Part shown: positions 15,897 to 25,136 of the stretch, one piece after another
How positions within the stretch are numbered: the stretch's first letter is position 1
How the letters are laid out: each line of letters begins with the position of its first letter
Assembly (NCBI RefSeq): GCF_001562115.1
Contig: NZ_CP013926.1
Coordinates: forward strand, 1,426,001-1,490,000
Length of the DNA: 64,000 nt
Direction: 5' to 3'
Origin: Alteromonas stellipolaris
Lineage (GTDB): Bacteria > Pseudomonadota > Gammaproteobacteria > Enterobacterales > Alteromonadaceae
Made by a program: the position numbers and the translations under genes
Notes under the pieces: model-generated
Database searches by the model: none
The model's input: the letters and a program-made list of their open reading frames with translations, nothing else
What the model was told of the DNA's origin: nothing

Positions 15897-18146
15897 ATGA
15901 GAACACATAAACTTGCCTCACTGGCGCTTGCAGTTAGTGCAGCGTTCAGTACTTCTATCGTTGCTCAAGAAGCAGAAACAATACAAAAGAAAGAAACTGC
16001 GCTTGAACAAATTACCGTAACGGCTCAAAAACGTACCCAGTCAATACAGGAAGTGCCTATTTCTGTAGCGACCCTAAGTGGCGAAAAGTTTGAAAGCTTG
16101 TTTTCAGGTGGTGAAGATATCCTTGCATTGGCTGTTCGCGTGCCTGGTCTTTACGCTGAATCGTCAAACGGTCGCGTAGCACCACGTTTTTATATTCGTG
16201 GCCTAGGTAACACTGACTTTGACTTGGCTGCCTCGCAGCCTGTTTCTATTATCATGGATGAAGTGGTAATGGAAAATGTGGTACTGAAAAGCTTCCCACT
16301 TTTTGATGTTCAACAAGTTGAAGTATTACGTGGCCCACAAGGAACCTTGTTTGGCCGTAACACGACAGCCGGTATCATTAAGTTCGATACAGTAAAACCT
16401 ACGCAAGATTTAGAAGGTTACGCTAAGGCCGGTTTTGGTTCTTATGGCACCATGAACTTCGAAGGTGCTATTAGTGGCGGTTTAACTGATGAGCTATCAG
16501 CCCGTTTATCATTGTTATCGCAAGAGCGTGATGATTACATCGACAATGCTTTTACCGGCGAAAACGATGCGATTGGTGGCTTTGATGAAAAAGCATACCG
16601 TTTACAGCTTCTTTGGGAGCCGTCAGACGATTTCTCAGCTCTATTAAATGTTCACGGCAGAGAATTAGATGGCACAGCTTCAATTTTCCGCGCTAACGTT
16701 TTCGATGTTGGCAGCAATAACCTAAATGCAAATTACGACCGAGATACCATTTATTATGATGGTGATATCGACGGCAACGGTGCTGACAATAACCCTCAAG
16801 AATATGACGGTTTCGGCGCATCACTAAAACTTGAATACGATATGGATGATGTGACATTCACGTCAATCTCAGCAATGGAGACTGCTGAAGGTTCGAGCCT
16901 TGGTGACATTGATGGTGGTTTCAACAACGCTGATGGCACATCTGGCCCAGGCTTCATTCCATTTTCTGCTGTTACTCAAGATAATCTAGACGACCTTGAG
17001 CAATATACACAGGAATTCCGTTTATCAAGCAACACCACAGACGCGATGAACTGGCAATTAGGCGCATTCTATTATGATGCGTCTTTCAACGTGACTAGTG
17101 TTGATGGTTTCTTTGGAGCAACTACCGTTTACCATGAAAACAGAACATGGGCGGTATTTGGTCAAACTTCTTACCAAGTTAATGAGAAGCTAAATATTAC
17201 CGGTGGTCTTCGTTATACCCATGACGAGAAATCATTGATTGTTGGCGATCAAAACGTAGATGGCTTCGCTGTTGTTATTGGTGCAGCTAGCCTACAAGAT
17301 TATGATCCAATCAACGTTGATGATGGGCAAACCAGTTTCGAACTTAGCGCTAACTACCGTATCACAGACGATATGTCTGCTTACGCTCGCTACTCAAATG
17401 GTTTCCGTGCTCAAACTATTCAAGGTCGCGATGTAGCGTTTGAAAGCTCACCATCTGTGGCTGACGCTGAAACTATTAACTCTTATGAGGTTGGTTTTAA
17501 ATCTGATTTGCTAGATGGAACACTTCGCCTGAACGGTGCAGCGTTCTACTACACGGTTGATGATATGCAACTGTCAGCCATTGGTGGTGGTAACAACTTT
17601 ACCGCACTCGTCAATGCAGATGAAGGCGAAGCCTACGGTTTTGAAATTGACTCTCAATGGTTAGCTACTGATGAACTAACCTTTACTGCTGGCTATAGCT
17701 ATAACCATACCGAAATTAAAGATGACACATTGACGGTTGGCGGTTGTGGTTCTTGTACCATTACTGATCCAGTAGCAGATGATGGTAACTACATTGTGAA
17801 CGGTAACCCGTTCCCACAAGCGCCAGAGTCAATCTTTAACTTTACCGCACGCTACACTGTGCCTATGGGCGACAACGGTGAATTCTTCGTATTTACCGAT
17901 TGGGCATTCCAAGGTGAAACTAACATCTTCTTATATGAGTCTGTAGAGTTCCAAACAGACGACAACTTTGAAGGAGGCTTGCGCATAGGTTACGAAAACT
18001 TTGAGCATAACTACACAGTAGCCTTGTTTGGTCGTAACATTACCGATGAAGATAACGTTAAAGGGGCTATCGACTTTAACAACCTTACCGGTATTGTGAA
18101 CGAGCCACGTATTCTTGGTGTTGAAGTGAAGTACTCTTTCTACTAA
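15897..18146 (+). CDS. TonB-dependent outer membrane receptor
   Basis: Protein of 749 residues with a signal peptide (MRTHKLASLALAVSAAFSTS, cleavage near VAQ-EAE), a TonB-box-like ITVTAQKR near 40-47, a plug domain with LRGPQGTLFGRNTTAG, and a 22-strand-type barrel ending in an aromatic residue (KYSFY). It imports an uncommon nutrient across the outer membrane powered by TonB-ExbBD. The VTAQKRTQSIQEVP N-terminus is the type widespread in Alteromonas and sphingomonads and not restricted to siderophores. The substrate may relate to the adjacent acyl-CoA oxidation genes and the GlxA regulator, but that is inference. No clear Fur box was found upstream. Confidence 0.92.
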   Translation: MRTHKLASLALAVSAAFSTSIVAQEAETIQKKETALEQITVTAQKRTQSIQEVPISVATLSGEKFESLFSGGEDILALAVRVPGLYAESSNGRVAPRFYIRGLGNTDFDLAASQPVSIIMDEVVMENVVLKSFPLFDVQQVEVLRGPQGTLFGRNTTAGIIKFDTVKPTQDLEGYAKAGFGSYGTMNFEGAISGGLTDELSARLSLLSQERDDYIDNAFTGENDAIGGFDEKAYRLQLLWEPSDDFSALLNVHGRELDGTASIFRANVFDVGSNNLNANYDRDTIYYDGDIDGNGADNNPQEYDGFGASLKLEYDMDDVTFTSISAMETAEGSSLGDIDGGFNNADGTSGPGFIPFSAVTQDNLDDLEQYTQEFRLSSNTTDAMNWQLGAFYYDASFNVTSVDGFFGATTVYHENRTWAVFGQTSYQVNEKLNITGGLRYTHDEKSLIVGDQNVDGFAVVIGAASLQDYDPINVDDGQTSFELSANYRITDDMSAYARYSNGFRAQTIQGRDVAFESSPSVADAETINSYEVGFKSDLLDGTLRLNGAAFYYTVDDMQLSAIGGGNNFTALVNADEGEAYGFEIDSQWLATDELTFTAGYSYNHTEIKDDTLTVGGCGSCTITDPVADDGNYIVNGNPFPQAPESIFNFTARYTVPMGDNGEFFVFTDWAFQGETNIFLYESVEFQTDDNFEGGLRIGYENFEHNYTVALFGRNITDEDNVKGAIDFNNLTGIVNEPRILGVEVKYSFY

Positions 18147-18167
18147 GCACTACCTTGATTTAGGTTG

Positions 18168-18195
18168 AAAGTGCAGATCTAGCCTGCACTTTTGT
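18168..18195 (+). terminator. First terminator after the TonB-dependent receptor gene
   Basis: Stem AAAGTGCAG / CTGCACTTT with a seven-base loop, starting about 20 nt after the stop codon; short T run. Confidence 0.75.
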
Positions 18196-18236
18196 TCTTA
18201 GCCTTATCAAGTACTGCATTTAAGAATGATAAACAT

Positions 18237-18277
18237 AAAAAAGCGAAGGTGTCGTTTTAACGCCCCTTCGCTTTTTT
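18237..18277. terminator. Second, stronger hairpin after the receptor gene
   Basis: AAAAAGCGAAGG and CCTTCGCTTTTTT flank a 15-base loop. Symmetrical A and T runs make it usable from both directions; it may also stop the minus-strand gene at 18466-18891. Confidence 0.85.
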
Positions 18278-18465
18278 GTTCTCTATTTTTAGCTTATGCC
18301 TTTGGCCTTTCATCTTTATCTTATATTTCGCCAGTTTGCCCTTGCCCATTAGCACGTTTGGCCGTTACTAGTTAGTGACTTAGTGACACTTGCCTTAAGT
18401 CATTGATGCCATAGCTCTACACTTTAGCTACACACTTTAGCTACACACTTTAGCTACACAAGTGA
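18278..18465. repeat. Gene-free stretch with a 13-bp tandem repeat at its right end (18417-18460)
   Basis: CTAC--ACTTTAG (18417-18427), CTACACACTTTAG (18428-18440), the same unit again (18441-18453) and a partial CTACACA (18454-18460). The array ends five bases before the stop codon of the minus-strand gene. The rest of this stretch shows nothing I can name. Confidence 0.85.
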
Positions 18466-18891
18466 TTAGGCCGCAAATTGCTCAGTCTGCGCCCACTCTC
18501 TGTCTTTTTGTTGCCTGTTCTGCTGTAGCATTCCTTGGGATGCCTTTTCACTCAGGCCCTTTTCTTCCAAGAGAAGACGCTGCAACTTTCGGCAAACATT
18601 CACCATACGAGACAACTTAGTAAAATAAACCTGCTCTATTAATTCACCTTTTTCATTAAACATGAAACTGGCTAACTTGCAGTTTTTGTGGGGCAAATAA
18701 AAATGATGGATTGTGAACCGACGAGATACAGGCGCGCCCATCACTTTTTGATACATACAAAAAGGCAACGAGTCCGCCCGTTTATCACCACCAAATAAAT
18801 ACGTTAAGCGCTGGAACTTATCTTGCCCTGGCGAAGATAATATTCCGAACTTTTCAATAAGTTGATCAACTGCTTTAACACCTGTAGTCAT
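18466..18891 (-). CDS. Uncharacterised protein behind a LexA-type operator
   Basis: Cytosolic-looking protein of 141 residues with no signal peptide, no membrane segment and no domain I recognise. The open frame extends 28 codons further upstream, but that part runs through the LexA box, the promoter and the terminator of the RND gene, so I start at ATG 18891 (MTTGVKAVDQLIEKFG). GTG 18900 is an alternative. The central part (PVSRRFTIHHFYLPHKNCKL) is basic and rich in His, and the C-terminal 35 residues are Gln-, Lys- and Glu-rich (MLQQNRQQKDREWAQTEQ). Three cysteines are present. The promoter context implies induction on DNA damage; the function is unknown. Confidence 0.7.
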   Translation of the reverse strand: MTTGVKAVDQLIEKFGILSSPGQDKFQRLTYLFGGDKRADSLPFCMYQKVMGAPVSRRFTIHHFYLPHKNCKLASFMFNEKGELIEQVYFTKLSRMVNVCRKLQRLLLEEKGLSEKASQGMLQQNRQQKDREWAQTEQFAA

Positions 18892-18905
18892 CGCGTTCAC
18901 CCATT

Positions 18906-18949
18906 CACTGTTTATTTGTACAGTATATGGCAAATCGTACAAAATGCAA
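18906..18949 (-). promoter_or_regulatory. SOS promoter with LexA box
   Basis: On the minus strand TACTGTACAAATAAACAGTG (18906-18925) matches the enterobacterial LexA consensus at 16 of 20 positions, including both CTGT and ACAG half-sites at the correct spacing. A promoter overlaps it: -35 TTGCAT (18944-18949), 16-bp spacer, -10 TATACT (18922-18927). Repressor binding would block the -10 element. Confidence 0.75.
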
Positions 18950-18951
18950 AC

Positions 18952-18987
18952 AAAAACACCGCATTGGCGAACCAATGCGGTGTTTTT
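18952..18987. terminator. Intrinsic terminator of the RND operon
   Basis: Perfect stem ACACCGCATTGG / CCAATGCGGTGT with loop CGAA and A/T runs on both sides. It lies about 50 nt after the stop of the minus-strand RND gene and immediately upstream of the SOS promoter, insulating it from read-through. Confidence 0.92.
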
Positions 18988-19037
18988 ATAATCCGTATAG
19001 CGAACTAGACGGGAGTTTTTGAATTTATTAGCCCGTG

Positions 19038-22000
19038 TTACTGTTGCTCTATCGATGCAGAACCTACTGATTCAGTATGCTTTCTACCTTTGAATACATT
19101 TTTAATGTCGTTCAATATTAGGTACAAGGCCGGTACTAATAGCAGAGTAATAACCGTTGCAAACAAAATGCCGAACGCCAATGAAATTGCCATAGGAATA
19201 ACAATTTGTGCCTGAAGACTTCGCTCAAATACAATTGGCATTAGCCCCATAAAGGTGGTTAACGACGTTAATATAATTGCGCGGAAACGCTGGGTACCTG
19301 CGCTAATTGCTGCGCGCATTAATGAATGGCCTTCTTGGCGGGCACGGTTAACAAAGTCCACCATAATCAAGCTGTCGTTAACCACAACACCTGATAACGC
19401 AATAATGCCGCAAATCGACAGCACACTCACCGCCATGCCTAATACTAGGTGCCCAATAATGGCACCCACCACACCAAAAGGTATGACTGACATGATGATA
19501 AATGGTTGGCTGTAAGATTTAAGAGGAATTGCCAATAGCGCGTAAATCGCAAATAAGGCAAACAACAAGCCCTGCGCCAAACTCATCATAGCGTCAGCTT
19601 GTTCTTTTGCGTTTCCTTGTAACTGGAAATCAACTTTAGGGTAGCGTGCCAACAAATCAGGCATGACAGAGTCGATAACCTCACCTGTAATTTCAGACGG
19701 ATCCATTAATGCCTTGTCTACCACAGCAGTTACCGTAACAGAACGGCTGCCATCTACACGAATGATAGAATCAAAGCCTTCGCCCACGGTGAAGCTAGCC
19801 ACTTGCTGGAAAGGTATCTCTTGTCCGTTTGGCGCACGAATACGCATATTTTCTAAATGCTCAATTGAGCTACGCTCTGCTCTTGGGTAACGCACCATGA
19901 CTTTAATTTCTTCATCGTCACGTTGAATACGCTGTACTTCCGCACCGTAAAAGCCAAAACGTACTTGCTGCCCAAGTTGTTGTAGCGTAATACCTAATGC
20001 ATCGGCTTGAGGTTTCAATGCTAATTGAATCTCTTCACTACCACCTGAGAAGGTATCGTTAATGTCGGTTACACCATCGTAACCCGACAAGATGCTTTTT
20101 AGTTCATCACTTACGGCTCTTAACGACCTAATATCACCAGAACTAAATTCGAAGCTAAGATCAGCACCACCACCTGGGCCACCAGGGGCGCCAATACTGA
20201 ACGTCTTAACGCCTGGAATTTCAGACATTTCATCACGCCACAACTGATGAATTTCATAATCGGCCATGGTACGAGTTTCACCTTTGGTCAGTTCGGCGAA
20301 CACCTCCCCGCCCAAGTCACCGTTATCAAACGCCATGGAATGTTTAATTACACCTTCACCAGTATCGTCACGCACCTTTTCATCCATACGCATCATGCCT
20401 TCACGTAATGCTGTAAGCACTTCGTCTCGCTGTTTTAGCGAAGAGCCTGGCTCTAACTCAAAACTTGCAAACATGAAGTCGCTAGGAATACTGGGGAAGA
20501 AAACAAATCGAACAATGCCGCCACCAAACAAACCAATAGTAAGGATTAGCATGGCTAAGAAAACGGATACCGTGGTGTAACGGTTACGTATGGTCTTTTC
20601 TAAAAATGGCGCGTAAACATTGTGTATGAAACGCTTAATACCTTCACTGAAAAAGTCTCTAAACTTTTGAAGTTTATTTGCCTTCGCAGGATCGTAAGGC
20701 TTTAGTTTCATATGCACTAAATGTGCAGGCAAAATAAGCTTCGACTCAATTAATGAAAACACCAAACAAATGATCACCACTAGCCCAATGGTTTTCCAAA
20801 TAACACCAAAGGGACCAGATACCATTAGCATAGGAGAGAATGCCGCTATGGTAGTAAGCACCCCAAAGGTGGCTGGCATAGCCACTTTCTTAACACCAGC
20901 AATCACGTTTTCAGTGCTGTGCCCTTTTTGATCAATTTCGGAATAGGCCGATTCTCCCATTATGATGGCATCGTCCACCACTATTCCAAGCACCAAAATA
21001 AAGGCAAATAAACTCAGCATATTGATAGACACACCAAGCATATCGATAGGCATAACCAGTAGCGTACCCAAAAAACACACAGGCAAGCCAACGATAACCC
21101 AGAACGCCAGCTTTATTCTTAAGAACAACGACAGTACCAAGAACACCAACAAGCCACCAAAAAACATATTTTCTAGCATCATGTTCAATCTATCCGCTAG
21201 ATAAAACGAACTATCTCCCCATGTGTCGGCGGAAATATGAGCTGGAAAGTCATTCTTTTTCTCGTCGATGTAGCCGTTTACTTGTTCTGATATCTCTAAT
21301 GCATTTTGATCACCCACCGCTTGCACACGAAGGCTAACCGCTGGCTTTCCATCGAATAATGCATATTGGTTGTTCTCAATAAAACCATCATTTATATAAG
21401 CAACATCGCCTAACGTTACCCGTGTACCATCAGAATTGGTAACCAACACTATTTGAGAGAAATCCCAACCCGTGTAAGCCTGCCCTTTGGTTCTAAGCAG
21501 AATGTCACCATTTTCTGTACGAATAGAACCACCAGGTAAATCGATACTCGATTGACTTAAACGACTAACCGCGTCGGCAAAAGTCAGGTTATATTTTTGT
21601 AAGTCGACCTCAGACAGTTCAACCGAAATTTCGTAGTCTCTGGCACCAACAACTTGCACACTCGAAATACCGGGAAGGTTTGCAACATCATCGCGAATGT
21701 CTTTTGCAAACTCTTTTAGTTCACGTTCACTGGCATCGCCAAACACAGATATCCAAATAACATCTTGCTGAATTTTTTGGCGATAGATAACCGGCTTTTC
21801 TGTATCGGCTGGGAAAAGAGGTATGGCATCAACTTGCACCTTCACTTCATCAAGTAAAGATTGGATATCGTAATCTTCTTCAACTTGAATGCTCACCGTA
21901 CCCATCCCCTCTACCGCAGTAGAGGTGACTTGTTTAATGCCTTCTAAATTCTTAATCGACTCTTCTATCTTGAGAATTACGCCCTCTTCTACTTCTTGAG

Positions 22001-22187
22001 GCGCAGCACCCAAATACGGTACGCGAACGTTGATGATATCTATTTCAAAACTAGGGAAAACTTGCTTTTGAATACTAAAGGCACCAAATAGCCCGCCAAC
22101 GATTAACAACCACATCAACAGGTTTGCCGCAACACTGTTGCGCGCAAACCAAGCGATTAACCCTTTTTCCGTATCAATTTGACTCAT
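19038..22187 (-). CDS. RND efflux transporter, inner-membrane permease
   Basis: Protein of 1049 residues with the two-fold RND architecture: TM1 (about 15-35), first periplasmic porter domain, TM2-6 (about 335-540), second porter domain, TM8-12 (about 860-1030). The proton-relay motif in TM4 is intact (VVDDAIIMGE, double Asp). It exports amphipathic compounds with proton uptake, normally as a trimer with an adaptor and a TolC-like channel. The adaptor gene directly precedes it: the adaptor stop and this start share a base (TAATG). No outer-membrane factor is encoded nearby. The lysine/arginine and serine-rich C-terminal tail is short. Substrates unknown. Confidence 0.93.
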   Translation of the reverse strand: MSQIDTEKGLIAWFARNSVAANLLMWLLIVGGLFGAFSIQKQVFPSFEIDIINVRVPYLGAAPQEVEEGVILKIEESIKNLEGIKQVTSTAVEGMGTVSIQVEEDYDIQSLLDEVKVQVDAIPLFPADTEKPVIYRQKIQQDVIWISVFGDASERELKEFAKDIRDDVANLPGISSVQVVGARDYEISVELSEVDLQKYNLTFADAVSRLSQSSIDLPGGSIRTENGDILLRTKGQAYTGWDFSQIVLVTNSDGTRVTLGDVAYINDGFIENNQYALFDGKPAVSLRVQAVGDQNALEISEQVNGYIDEKKNDFPAHISADTWGDSSFYLADRLNMMLENMFFGGLLVFLVLSLFLRIKLAFWVIVGLPVCFLGTLLVMPIDMLGVSINMLSLFAFILVLGIVVDDAIIMGESAYSEIDQKGHSTENVIAGVKKVAMPATFGVLTTIAAFSPMLMVSGPFGVIWKTIGLVVIICLVFSLIESKLILPAHLVHMKLKPYDPAKANKLQKFRDFFSEGIKRFIHNVYAPFLEKTIRNRYTTVSVFLAMLILTIGLFGGGIVRFVFFPSIPSDFMFASFELEPGSSLKQRDEVLTALREGMMRMDEKVRDDTGEGVIKHSMAFDNGDLGGEVFAELTKGETRTMADYEIHQLWRDEMSEIPGVKTFSIGAPGGPGGGADLSFEFSSGDIRSLRAVSDELKSILSGYDGVTDINDTFSGGSEEIQLALKPQADALGITLQQLGQQVRFGFYGAEVQRIQRDDEEIKVMVRYPRAERSSIEHLENMRIRAPNGQEIPFQQVASFTVGEGFDSIIRVDGSRSVTVTAVVDKALMDPSEITGEVIDSVMPDLLARYPKVDFQLQGNAKEQADAMMSLAQGLLFALFAIYALLAIPLKSYSQPFIIMSVIPFGVVGAIIGHLVLGMAVSVLSICGIIALSGVVVNDSLIMVDFVNRARQEGHSLMRAAISAGTQRFRAIILTSLTTFMGLMPIVFERSLQAQIVIPMAISLAFGILFATVITLLLVPALYLILNDIKNVFKGRKHTESVGSASIEQQ

Positions 22188-23443
22188 TACTTACCCCCAG
22201 AAGAAGCAGGGCTAGTTACAGTAGTATCGTCTTTAACGTCTACTGATTGAGTGTCTGACTCTTTATCGTTCTCTGCTTCTGGTGGCATGGCAGGCTCATC
22301 ACCTGGAAGTCTGACTTTCATACCATTATAAGGATTTGGAACTGCGCTGGTCACCACTAACGCGCCACTGTTTAAGCCACTGCCAATGAAGGCTTCATCT
22401 GCCGTGGTACGTACTACGTCTACCGGTACAATTTCAATTTCGCGGTTATCATTTACGGTGAGCACTGTGTTATCAAGGCGCAATATCGAGCGCGGCAATA
22501 CGGTTAAGTCTTGCTTTTGATGAGAAACAATTTTGGCTTGAACGAACTGACCAAAACGAAGTGGCGCATTATCACCACCGTTAAATTGATAAGGGTCTTT
22601 AACTTCAACCACGGCATAAAGAACACGGCTTCCAGAATCCAAAATACCTTCTGAGCGAACTAACTTACCTGTCCAAGTTCTATTTTTGCCGCCTACTGTC
22701 GCGTTTAACGTCACGTCAGATTGATTGCTTGATTGGTTACCAATATCAACAAACATTAAGTCTTTGTCGGTGATGGGTAAGCGTACCTCTGCAGTGTCAG
22801 TTGAATAAACGGTGCTTACCGTGGCCCCTGCTGATACAAATTGACCCAAATCGATGTTTCGCTCAACTACAATGCCATTGTAGGGCGCTCTAATTAATGT
22901 GCGGTCAAGGTTACGGTTGGCACGCTCTAATTTTGCCTCTGAAGCTTTAACATTTGCCTGCTCTTTTGCTAGTTGAGGCTTACGCAAACCTAGCTCTGGC
23001 GGCACAACACTGCTGACTGAACGCCATTCTTGTTCTGCTACCTTGCCTCTTGCTAGTTCTTCTTCAAGAGCAGCACGAGCTTGAGCTAGTTCGGCTTCGG
23101 CCAACTTTACTTCGGTGCGGTAGTCATCTTGTTCAAGGGTGATTAGCACATCCCCCTTTTGGAACATACCCCCAACAATGAATTTATCAGACAAACTCAC
23201 GACGCGGCCGCTAACTTGTGCGCTAAGTGATGTTTTGTTGCGAGGTACTACGTTGCCCTGTGAGTCAACCACAAAGCTAACAGGTTGGTATTCCATTGGT
23301 TTGGCATCAACAAGGAAGGCTTGCGTTTCAACGGGGATTTGCTCTGGCGGCTTACGAGAGGAAATCATAATTGCCGCAATAACAAACGCGACCAGAATGA
23401 TGATAAGAGGTATACCGCTTTTGATCCAAATGGAGTTTTTCAT
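22187..23443 (-). CDS. RND efflux periplasmic adaptor (membrane fusion protein)
   Basis: Protein of 418 residues: N-terminal membrane anchor (about 8-28), lipoyl/barrel-sandwich halves (SLSAQVSGRVVSLSDKF and APYNGIVVERNIDLGQFV) separated by a coiled-coil hairpin (about 110-180), then beta-barrel and membrane-proximal domains. The C-terminus is an acidic, Ser/Thr-rich tail beyond about residue 380. It links the RND pump at 19038-22187 to an outer-membrane channel. Translationally coupled to the pump gene through TAATG. No lipobox, so it is anchored by its N-terminal helix. Confidence 0.92.
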   Translation of the reverse strand: MKNSIWIKSGIPLIIILVAFVIAAIMISSRKPPEQIPVETQAFLVDAKPMEYQPVSFVVDSQGNVVPRNKTSLSAQVSGRVVSLSDKFIVGGMFQKGDVLITLEQDDYRTEVKLAEAELAQARAALEEELARGKVAEQEWRSVSSVVPPELGLRKPQLAKEQANVKASEAKLERANRNLDRTLIRAPYNGIVVERNIDLGQFVSAGATVSTVYSTDTAEVRLPITDKDLMFVDIGNQSSNQSDVTLNATVGGKNRTWTGKLVRSEGILDSGSRVLYAVVEVKDPYQFNGGDNAPLRFGQFVQAKIVSHQKQDLTVLPRSILRLDNTVLTVNDNREIEIVPVDVVRTTADEAFIGSGLNSGALVVTSAVPNPYNGMKVRLPGDEPAMPPEAENDKESDTQSVDVKDDTTVTSPASSGGK

Positions 23444-23804
23444 TATTTTCCCTATAAAACGTAGTACTGATGCTTAACCTTTGAACCGAGACTCACCTAT
23501 TTGCATAAGTGAAATGTGTCTGGCGAACAATGGGTTAAAGCTATACGTGATTTATTATTTTTTTATTGGTTCTAGTGTAATGTGTTTCAACGTGAAGCGC
23601 TTGTCTTCGTTTGTTAAAAATTGTGAATTATTCAACTAATTATTGCGCTACTCAACGTAATATAAAAAAATCCGCCTAGAATTAAAATGTAAGATTGCCA
23701 AATGAGCAATAATCGTTGATTATTTAAACACCTGCACACTTGCAGGAAAAGTTGCACTTATCGATGCAACAACGAATTTGTTACGCTAAAAGGGATGACC
23801 TGTC
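23444..23804. other. Gene-free divergent promoter region
   Basis: AT-rich stretch between the adaptor gene (minus) and the E-set protein gene (plus). It contains a small palindrome CCTGCA-CACT-TGCAGG (23731-23746) about 60 bases before the plus-strand gene. I see no ORF or RNA gene that I can support. Confidence 0.5.
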
Positions 23805-24113
23805 ATGAGCCTAAAAAAGCAATACCTGAAATCTAAACCCGTTTGTAAAGTAACATTCCGCCTTTCCGCTGAAGAAGCAAAAAATGCTGACGAAGCTAGC
23901 CTTGTGGGCGACTTTACCGAGTGGGACAAGCAACCTCTGACGATGAAAAAACTAAAGAGCGGCGATTTTACGCTGACTATTAACCTAGAAACTGATCATG
24001 AGTACCAATTTCGCTATCTACTCGATGGTGATATGTGGGAAAACGATTGGGCCGCCGATGCTTATCTCCCTTCTAGCATTGGAAGTGAAGATAATTCTGT
24101 GGTTCGTGTTTAA
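23805..24113 (+). CDS. Stand-alone isoamylase N-terminal E-set (CBM48-like) protein
   Basis: Small protein of 102 residues made only of the immunoglobulin-like early-set domain found at the N-terminus of glycogen branching and debranching enzymes: CKVTFRLSAEEA, ASLVGDFTEWD, LTMKKLKSGDFTLTINL, YQFRYLLDGDMWENDW. No catalytic domain follows. The homologous domain in AMP-activated kinase beta subunits binds glycogen; here binding to a glucan or a regulatory partner is inferred. The gene is preceded by a ribosome site (AAAGGGATG region) and followed by a shared terminator. No glycogen genes are nearby. Confidence 0.88.
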   Translation: MSLKKQYLKSKPVCKVTFRLSAEEAKNADEASLVGDFTEWDKQPLTMKKLKSGDFTLTINLETDHEYQFRYLLDGDMWENDWAADAYLPSSIGSEDNSVVRV

Positions 24114-24154
24114 CACTGCCCTCGTCAGCGGTTTCTAACTGTTTATACGAGCAT

Positions 24155-24187
24155 TAAAAAAGGCTGCGTTTAAAGGCAGCCTTTTTT
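24155..24187. terminator. Bidirectional terminator between E-set gene and etfA
   Basis: AAAAAAGGCTGC and GCAGCCTTTTTT around a short loop; A and T runs on both sides suit both converging transcripts. Confidence 0.92.
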
Positions 24188-24209
24188 GACTTTGATAAAA
24201 GCGTTGTAT

Positions 24210-25136
24210 TTACAGTGTGTTTTCTAGTTCAGGCAACACATCAAACAAGTCACCCACCAAGCCGTAATCTGCAACTTGGAAAATAGGCGCTTCTTCGTCT
24301 TTGTTAATAGCAACAATGACTTTAGAGTCTTTCATACCGGCAAGGTGCTGAATGGCACCTGAAATACCTACGGCAATATATAGCTGCGGTGCAACGATTT
24401 TACCCGTTTGACCTACCTGCATGTCATTCGGTACGAAGCCCGCATCAACTGCAGCACGTGATGCACCAATAGCAGCACCTAGCTTGTCAGCAATACCTTC
24501 AAGTAACTTGAAGTTTTCACCGTTTTGCATACCACGACCACCAGAAATAACCACTTCAGCAGCGGTCAACTCAGGGCGCTCTGACTCAGTAAGCTCTTCA
24601 GATACAAAGCTAGATTTTTCGCTTACTTTAACCACATCTAGTGTCGTTACTTCAGCGCTTCCGCCTGTAGTTGCAGCATCAAAAGAAGCGGCACGTACGG
24701 TAATCACCTTTTTGCTATCAGACGATTGTACTGTCGCAATAGCGTTACCAGCATAAATAGGTCTAATAAAGGTATCTTCGCTTTCAACACCAATGATGTC
24801 AGAAATTTGAGCAACATCTAAAAGTGCAGCAACACGAGGCATGAAGTTCTTACCTGTTGTAGTAGCTGCGGCTAATAAATGACTGTAATCATCAGCAAGT
24901 GATAACACTAAATCAGCTACGTTTTCAGCAAGCTGGTATTTGTACACTGCATTGTCGATAAGCAATACTTTGCTTACACCTTCAATTTTTGCAGCACTGT
25001 CAGCAACGGCCTGACAACCTTCACCCGCTACAAGCACGTGAATATCGCCACCCATTTTCGCTGCAGCATGAACCATTTTTGCAGTTTCCGACTTCAAACT
25101 AGCATTGTCGTGCTCGGCATATACAAGAACTGTCAT
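24210..25136 (-). CDS. etfA: Electron transfer flavoprotein alpha subunit
   Basis: Protein of 308 residues that binds FAD in its C-terminal domain: [54 protein letters not shown] and [10 protein letters not shown] are all present. With EtfB it collects electrons from acyl-CoA and other dehydrogenases in the cytosol and passes them to ETF-ubiquinone oxidoreductase. It starts within the end of etfB (ATGA overlap), so the subunits are translationally coupled. The N-terminal domain (1-185) has the usual adenine-nucleotide alpha-hydrolase-like fold. Confidence 0.97.
   Translation of the reverse strand: MTVLVYAEHDNASLKSETAKMVHAAAKMGGDIHVLVAGEGCQAVADSAAKIEGVSKVLLIDNAVYKYQLAENVADLVLSLADDYSHLLAAATTTGKNFMPRVAALLDVAQISDIIGVESEDTFIRPIYAGNAIATVQSSDSKKVITVRAASFDAATTGGSAEVTTLDVVKVSEKSSFVSEELTESERPELTAAEVVISGGRGMQNGENFKLLEGIADKLGAAIGASRAAVDAGFVPNDMQVGQTGKIVAPQLYIAVGISGAIQHLAGMKDSKVIVAINKDEEAPIFQVADYGLVGDLFDVLPELENTL

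Noticed and set aside
18892..18975. Upstream extension of the SOS-linked gene
   Set aside because: Would start inside the RND terminator and run across the promoter and LexA box, so it cannot be in the transcript.
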